A stretch of 64,000 nt of DNA from Craterostigma plantagineum. Taxonomy: Eukaryota; Streptophyta; Magnoliopsida; Lamiales; Linderniaceae. Of the stretch, positions 58,501 to 64,000 are shown piece by piece (the first letter of the stretch is position 1; each line of letters opens with the position of its first letter). The position numbers and the translations under genes were made by a program. The notes below the pieces were generated by a model. It saw only the letters and a program-made list of their open reading frames with translations, was not told the DNA's origin and did no database searches. Location: assembly GCA_027422505.1 (NCBI GenBank), contig JAPQWV010000689.1, forward strand, positions 1 to 64,000, given 5' to 3'.

Positions 58501-58690
58501 TGTTGGGTGAGTCAAAACCCAATCCCACACCGAAATAATGAAAGAAAAATTAGTGGTTTATAAGCTTGTGGGTTCACTCCCTCTATTGCCAATTGGTTTT
58601 AGAGAGGAACCCCACAAGCTTATACGGACCTGGAATTGGGTCTGAAAAATCCCTACACAATTAAAACAACAGCCCAAGTTAGGAAAAAAA
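58501..58690 (+). mobile_element. LTR fragment of another copia element
   Basis: A purine tract (TTGAGGGGAGGAT) is followed by TGTTGGGTGAGTCAAAACCC, a typical copia LTR start with CCCACACCG and an inverted CCACAAGCTTATA/TATAAGCTTGTGG pair. The right end is uncertain and no coding part is attached. Confidence 0.55.
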
Positions 58691-58887
58691 ACATTGCATT
58701 AGTGGTACTTTCAAAGCTTTACTTGGTTTCAGTGCTTTCACATGAATTTAACAAAAAGAAACAAGCATATATAGATATGGTATGGAGCCGACATATGTAT
58801 ATATAATACTTTCATGGTCGCTCTCATCTCAAGGACAAACCACTTGTAGTAGCACGGTTGATCGACTAATTCAAACTAATTGAGCCA

Positions 58888-58934
<47 letters not shown>

Positions 58935-59449
58935 AGATGATTTCTCCTCCTACTACCAATTGGTTTTAGGATGGACTGCTCGATTCCAATAAGCACTAGT
59001 ATTACTACTCCTTATCAATCATGAATTAAACCGAAGATATTTTTACGAGGAATCGTCGTCATTTAGGGTTGAAAATAACTTTGGAATTTGTAAAACTTAT
59101 TTATATTAATTCTTTTTCTTACATTTTATTCAACAATAATAAATTTAGTAAATTTTTTCCATTAACTCGTTGAATTCATAGTAATTGTGCTAATGCCATT
59201 AAATGCTTCCGGTGGGACCCACTCGTTAATATTACCATAAATTAATTTACATTAACTATAAAATATTAATATACAATATTACTCAATATTAATAAAATAT
59301 TTTATAAAACTATAGTATAATATTTCTTATAACCATAAAACCAATGAACTTGAATAAATACAGAAATAATAGCTATCAGGTTTTGAAAGTAGAAGAAATA
59401 AGGTTTAATAATAAATTGAGTGTGATAATAAATAAGCGGTGTAATAAAT
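58691..59449. other. Intergenic with (TA)n run
   Basis: A TA repeat of about 19 units lies at 58892-58928. The rest is AT-rich with no gene seen. Confidence 0.6.
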
Positions 59450-59877
59450 AGTGGGCGACAAATGAGCCGAGCTGGTTCGTGAGCTCGAGCCGGCTCGGCA
59501 AAAGCTCGGCTCGAGCTCGATATAAATGAGCTCGAGCTCATTTAAGTTGAGCTCGAGCTCATTTATGTCGAGCCCGAGCATGAGTCTGGATATAGTGGCC
59601 CGAAAGCTCCCAAACAGGCTCGCGAGCTTTTTTATTTATTTATTTTTTTTAATTTTATATTAATTTATACTATTTTTTCTAATTTATTTAAATATTTTTA
59701 TTAAAAGCTCGATTTTTTTTAAATTTTTTTAATATTTTATATTTTTATATTAATTTATATTATTTTTATTAAAAGCTCGAGCTTCGTGAGCTCGAGCTTA
59801 TCTGGCTGTAAACGAGCTTGAGCTCGAGCGAGCCCAGAAAATGAGCCGAGCTCGGCTCTTTAACAGCCTTAAAATAA
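59450..59877. mobile_element. Small hAT-type element rich in GAGCTCG words
   Basis: Both sides carry GAGCCGAGCT/AGCTCGGCTC palindromic sequence around an AT-rich centre (59630-59770). The right end reads GGCTCTTTAACAGCC, typical of plant hAT MITEs. The left end (GCGACAAATGAGCCGAG) is less typical and may be truncated. Its word content is like that of the inner hAT element at 24658-28324. Confidence 0.6.
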
Positions 59878-60079
59878 GGGAGTCTAAATAGAATTTTAGG
59901 GGGCTATTTTTACGATGAATCATAGTCACTTTAAAGAATATTTTGTAATGCGTATTGATTTTCCCAAAAAATTGTTTGTGAAATTAAGGAGACAGGGTGA
60001 AATTTATCCCCACTAGCCCACGTTCTTCAAGCTCTTCATTTGATGCGTATGTTTTATTAGCTTTTTAAATATATTCTTG

Positions 60080-60110
<31 letters not shown>

Positions 60111-60780
60111 TTAGCATACGTGTCCGTCCATATGTGTATGTATTGCATGCATGAATATACATATTATATGTATACATATATATATATATATATATATATA
60201 TCATGAATGCGTTGCAGCTCGAGAGACTAGAAAGAATAATAACCCAAGATTAAACAAAACAGTGCATAATAAGTTGTTTGAAGATCAAGTAAAGGCATCC
60301 GAAGTTATGTAATAGAATATATAGTTAATCAAGGCTGGTCAAAACGAATCTCTGCATTGCTTTGACTAATTGGGTTCTAACAGCAGCTTTATGGTAATTT
60401 ATTTTATTAACCACAAGGTGATTACAGCTCATGGGTTGCAAGTTAACATGCATATATCATATACGTATGCCACATAATATGATATACTCTCTCCCTCCAG
60501 TACTCTCTCTGGGCCTTTATATTTTAATTATATTATCGGTTATTTAAACTCTTCGAGCTTCCCTAAACACAGAAACCATTTAACAAATACACTATATTAA
60601 AAAAGAAGAATAATAGCTAGCTGTCCCTTTGACTGTATTTTAAACTTTTGTATAAAATGGCAACTATATAGCTCACTGCTAGTTCCTCGATCTCCTCACT
60701 TGTTTGAACTGAAGACGAAAAAAATAACTTTTTCATGTTCAATATTTTTCAAGAGAAGAAATAGAAGAGAAATCACATTA
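59878..60780. other. Intergenic and promoter of peptide gene
   Basis: TA runs lie at 60089-60110 and 60177-60200. AT-rich sequence leads to the start at 60781; a TATATAG is near 60663. No other gene is seen. Confidence 0.5.
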
Positions 60781-61558
60781 ATGGCGTCTATAAGTAACGG
60801 AGGAATATCATTCTTTTATTTCATGATGATTCTGCTTGCTCTAGAAATCACAGTTGCGAATGGGCATGAAGGTATGTATGTGTATTTATTTATCTGTTAG
60901 TGTGCGTCTGTGAGTGCTGTATATATTTGTATATATATGATGAATGTCCTTATTTCTCATCTAAGTTACCGCGCGCTCATGAAATGGAATACTACGATGT
61001 AACGCCACTTTCTTTTTCTTTTTTGCTCACAGGTAAACTGGGAACCAGTAAAGAGTGGAAAAGAGAAGATGATGATGATAAGAGCTTTCTCCCTCAAAGG
61101 GTAATTATAATAAGCTGATGATTAATAATTACATAAGAAACCATTTCTTAAACTATACTTTGCTCTAGGATTTAGTGTAATATAACTAATTTCTCTCAAA
61201 AGCAGGCTTTCTTCGATGGTACTATCGATGTAATGAGTTTAAGAAACCCTCTTCATGGAAGGAAATTGTTGCAAGAAGCAACTAACAAAAGATCATCATC
61301 ATACACTCCAGGTTCAGGTACGACAATATAATTATATATATGTATTATTTTCAATCTTGGCCCGTGGGTCGGGTCAACGGGTGGGTCGTGGGGCTTTGAC
61401 AAACGTTGATTGCGATAAAATTTCGTGCAGACGCTGATGATTCTAAAGCGCTTCTCGAGGCAGTCGATGAAGTTGCAAATTTGATGGGCAAAGACTATGG
61501 AGGAAAAGTTAAGGCTAAACGAAAACCACCCATCAACAACAAAGAGCCCATCAATTAA
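60781..61558 (+). CDS. Secreted peptide precursor, RGF/GOLVEN/CLEL-like
   Basis: Four exons (60781-60871, 61033-61100, 61206-61317 and 61431-61558) with consistent phase give 132 residues. The N-terminus (MASISNGGISFFYFMMILLA) is a signal peptide ending near ANGHE. The middle is variable and charged (KREDDDDK). The C-terminus LMGKDYGGKVKAKRKPPINN resembles the RGF/GOLVEN hormone motif: a DY tyrosine-sulfation site, then basic residues and PPINN/PPIHN. The family controls root meristem maintenance and gravitropism through RGI receptor kinases. The spacing from DY to PP is nine residues rather than the usual six, and a short KEPIN tail follows. Assignment to this family is therefore probable but not certain. 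Confidence 0.62.
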
Positions 61559-62444
61559 TTAGAGACGCAATACTACTAATAATATATATATATATATGTA
61601 TATGTAATGCAGTTTTTTGCTAATACTGTTAGAAATATGCATATATGGATATCATAGGACGAACAATACAAAAGAAGGGCTTCACAATTTTGTACTAGTT
61701 AGAGTGAAGTCTTATTCAGCTTCGTGGTAATTGCTTTTTTAGGGTTAGAAGAAAAGGGTTGTTTCCTTGATGATAAATGCATATGTATACATTTTGATGC
61801 CATCTTTCACTGATACAGAATAGTCGTATAGTTTCATGTTTGTGTCTAAGTTTCCACATGTTGCTTTAAAGGTTGTAATAGGAGGTTACGTTCAGGAAGA
61901 TGATTGAAGGAAAAAAAACAAAACCCTAACTCAGATGCATGTATAGTCTTTTTTTTTCCCTTCTCCCAACGGGGCGGCGGGATTTTTCTACGAGTATTAT
62001 GAAAATAACCAATAACCCTCTGGTTCTTTCTTATATAGGGCTCTTCCTCTATTGATCCTCGTTTTTAATATGATCGCGCTCAACATCTTGGCTTCGAATC
62101 CCTCTTAAATACAAGATGGGAGATTTTTTTGGAATATTTCCTATTATTTTCACTTCAATATCATATGTAAGTTGCGCGCAAATATTATTGAACTGCTTAT
62201 AAAAATTGATAAATATATTTCTCTGCATAGATGAATATAAATTATAATGCGCTTTAGCTTGTAAGTTGTAATTTGTTCAAGAATAATGTAATAAGGAATT
62301 GAGACTGAGCAGCGCAGCGCAGCATCGACGCGCCAAATTATTAATCACGTGTTTATTTATTTTATTTTTTTGGAAAACCTGCATTTCTATTGTAAATAAC
62401 GGAGACGGTAATATTTTGTTTCATCATTTGGAGAAACATTTCAA
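61559..62444. other. Intergenic, no gene seen
   Basis: AT-rich sequence downstream of the peptide gene, with a short TA run near 61585-61597. Similarity to the flank of the copy A small-RNA locus starts at about 62445. Confidence 0.5.
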
Positions 62445-62537
62445 CCGATGATTAATGTCTGTATCCTGTTGTTAATTGGCTGTTCTTTCTGTTTTATATT
62501 AAATTAATTTTTTATGGGGTAAATAAGAACAAAAAGG

Positions 62538-62799
62538 AAAAAGGTGAGGGCGACTGACGAGGACATACTAGTGAACCCACAAAGCGACGTTAAGTCACGC
62601 GCCAAGCGGGCCACCACCTACGAGCCAGACACAAAGCTGAGGTTTGAATACACGCGCGGCATCGGAGATTTTTTTTTTGGTTTGGAGAAGGGAAAATCTC
62701 CGGCGAAATAACCCTCTTTTATAACTTGGACTCTGATAAGCAAAGAAGGTTTAGGGTTTAACAAACCGTGGGCCCACCTCAGACCCTCACCGACGTGGT
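62538..62799 (-). ncRNA. Telomerase RNA-like gene, copy B
   Basis: The 262-nt transcript is predicted on the minus strand from a start 23 bases after the TATA box to a T5 terminator (62538-62542). The size fits the 260-270 nt of known plant telomerase RNAs. The template AAACCCTAAACC is at 62748-62759 (two partial complements of TTTAGGG). The ends pair perfectly as GGTGAGGG (62784-62791) with CCCTCACC (62543-62550), directly before the terminator. CTGAGGT (62776-62782) pairs with ACCTCAG (62637-62643). A GGAGATTTT/AAAATCTCC stem with U- and A-rich strands matches the pseudoknot region. The post-template hairpin keeps pairing through a G-U change. It aligns along its whole length with copy A but has about 40 extra bases near the 3' end. 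Identification is by structure and context. Confidence 0.83.
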
Positions 62800-62822
62800 G
62801 GCAGAAAAGGATCATAATGTAA

Positions 62823-62830
62823 TATATAAA
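62823..62830 (-). promoter_or_regulatory. TATA box of small-RNA gene, copy B
   Basis: TTTATATA on the minus strand, 24 bases after the USE and 23 bases before the predicted start. Confidence 0.82.
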
Positions 62831-62854
62831 CAATAGCGAAATCGTATACCTAGT

Positions 62855-62865
62855 CGGTGTGGGAC
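62855..62865 (-). promoter_or_regulatory. USE of small-RNA gene, copy B
   Basis: GTCCCACACCG on the minus strand differs from the RTCCCACATCG consensus at one base. The spacing to the TATA box (24) is of the Pol III class. Confidence 0.82.
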
Positions 62866-63013
62866 TTTGAAGCTGTAACTTTCAACAAATTTCCCTTTAA
62901 ATAGACAATAAATAAAGTTGAGGTACAACACGTGCTCAAGCTTACATTACATCATTTACTGCTTTCTTGGCTCCGTTAGTTATATATGTTAGAAAATTTT
63001 ATGTACTCTCGGT

Positions 63014-63551
63014 CAAGGTTCTGAAACCGGGTTTTCGAATCGGACCGAATATTTTAGTCATTTAAGGTTTAATGATTTAACCGGTATAGAACCGGAATCA
63101 AAACGGAGTAAAACCGGTATCTTAAATATAATAAATATATAGTTTATCTATGAATTAATCAAATAATATGAAAACTTACATGTTTTTATGAACTTTTTTC
63201 AAATTATAGTTACTTAAATTAAGGGATAAAATCAAATAAACGTAAATTGTGTGGATTATTATAAATTAATTGTATGCCAAGTATTAAATCTATGAGTTGT
63301 GGTCAAATTTAAATAAAAATAAAATACTGAACTAATAGGTTAATTATAAAATATAAAAATAGGGTGTTGGGTAGATTCGAACCCAAAATCATTAAGTAAA
63401 ATACCCACAACTTAACCACTAGAGCAAACTAATTTATTAGTTTTTCTATTTTGTGTAATTTATTTAAGCCAAAAATTTTTATTTAAAAAAAATGACCGGA
63501 CCGGAACCGGACTGGATTTTTGACCGGTCCGGTCCGGTCATGACAACCACG
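63014..63551. mobile_element. Small hAT-like element with tRNA-like internal boxes
   Basis: It is flanked by the 8-base duplication CTCTCGGT (63006-63013 and 63552-63559). The ends CAAGGTTCTGAAACCGGG and, inverted, CGTGGTTGTCATGACCGG are similar. On the minus strand the inside contains GCTCTAGTGGTTAAG and GGGTTCGAATC, resembling tRNA A and B boxes. A second, truncated and inverted copy lies at about 39225-39646. Confidence 0.78.
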
Positions 63552-63654
63552 CTCTCGGTGCGGCTGATTATTAAAAAAATTACGCTATTTGCGAAAGTTG
63601 GAATTTTTTAGCTTTTTTATATATCTTTTTATGTATTTTTTTGGGGTGTTTTGA

Positions 63655-64000
63655 GGGAGGCATGGGAGGGATCTTTACATATAAATATCTATTTGGATAA
63701 AAACTTGTAATTTAGTACCCTGTCAGGATTTTTTTATATGTAGGTACCTAAAAGAATAAATTTTTTGCACATAGATACCCGATCACCGAAAGTACACCAT
63801 ATAACACATTTGGGTACCCTAAATCAACACATTTGGATACCCTATATAACAGAAAATGGTACGACGTATGCTATATTTTGGTACGCCCTATGTAACACAC
63901 ATGTATGCCGTGGGTACGACGTACGCTATAGTTAGGTACCCTATATCAACGTGTTATGGTACGCAATATACACACAGGAAGGTACGACATGACTAAAGAA
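63655..64000. repeat. Dispersed repeat with GGTACC-rich short repeats
   Basis: The phrase AGGGATCTTTACATATAAAT (63671) and the GTCAGGATTTTTTTATATGT stretch after it also occur at 54946-55035. From 63780 to the end the words GGTACCCTATATAACACA and GGTACGAC recur irregularly. No coding sequence is seen. Confidence 0.6.

Overview
The window is nuclear DNA of a eudicot plant. The evidence is intron-bearing genes with GT/AG junctions and closest recall to Arabidopsis families (proline dehydrogenase, eIF2B delta, FTSHI3, an At5g38730-type PPR protein, LSU, KIN/COR6.6), a plant tRNA-Asp, plant USE/TATA small-RNA promoters, and a large load of LTR retrotransposons, hAT and MULE elements. The species cannot be fixed from the sequence alone. 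All exon coordinates were read by eye from splice signals, reading phase and family resemblance.

Layout. 1-2333: left arm of a roughly 2.3 kb inverted duplication, holding a damaged KIN-type gene and the 3' end of a PPR gene; the intact right arm is at 52630-54973. 2640-12400: decayed Athila-like Ty3/gypsy element primed by tRNA-Asp. 12842-13162: LSU gene (-). 15545-16765: UPF0496 gene (-). 17286-17357: tRNA-Asp. 18252-18536: a Pol III type-3 small-RNA gene carrying a telomere template, called as telomerase RNA (copy A). 18557-21908: a 3.35 kb fold-back MULE inserted just behind it. 23701-28629: nested hAT elements containing a MULE-type MITE and a solo LTR with a 5S rRNA-like core (Cassandra type). 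29033-34747: decayed Ty1/copia element. 35361-51570: gene-rich block with eIF2B delta (+), a small ORF (+), a BRCT-RING-PHD protein (-), ProDH (+) and FTSHI3 (-). FTSHI3 is divergent from the PPR gene (51571-53316, +), which is followed by the KIN gene (+). 55590-58486: non-autonomous copia element with an intact gag-protease ORF. 60781-61558: secreted RGF/GOLVEN-like peptide precursor (+). 62538-62799: second telomerase-RNA-like gene (copy B, -). 63014-63551: small hAT-like element.

The main discovery is the pair of telomerase RNA candidates in opposite orientation about 44 kb apart. Each has a USE, a TATA box, an AACCCTAAACC template, matching stems and a T-run terminator. Copy B is 262 nt; copy A is about 222 nt and has the MULE 20 bp behind its terminator. 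The two loci share flanking sequence, so copy B shows the site without the MULE. The cellular genes are otherwise unrelated housekeeping or stress genes and do not form a pathway cluster.
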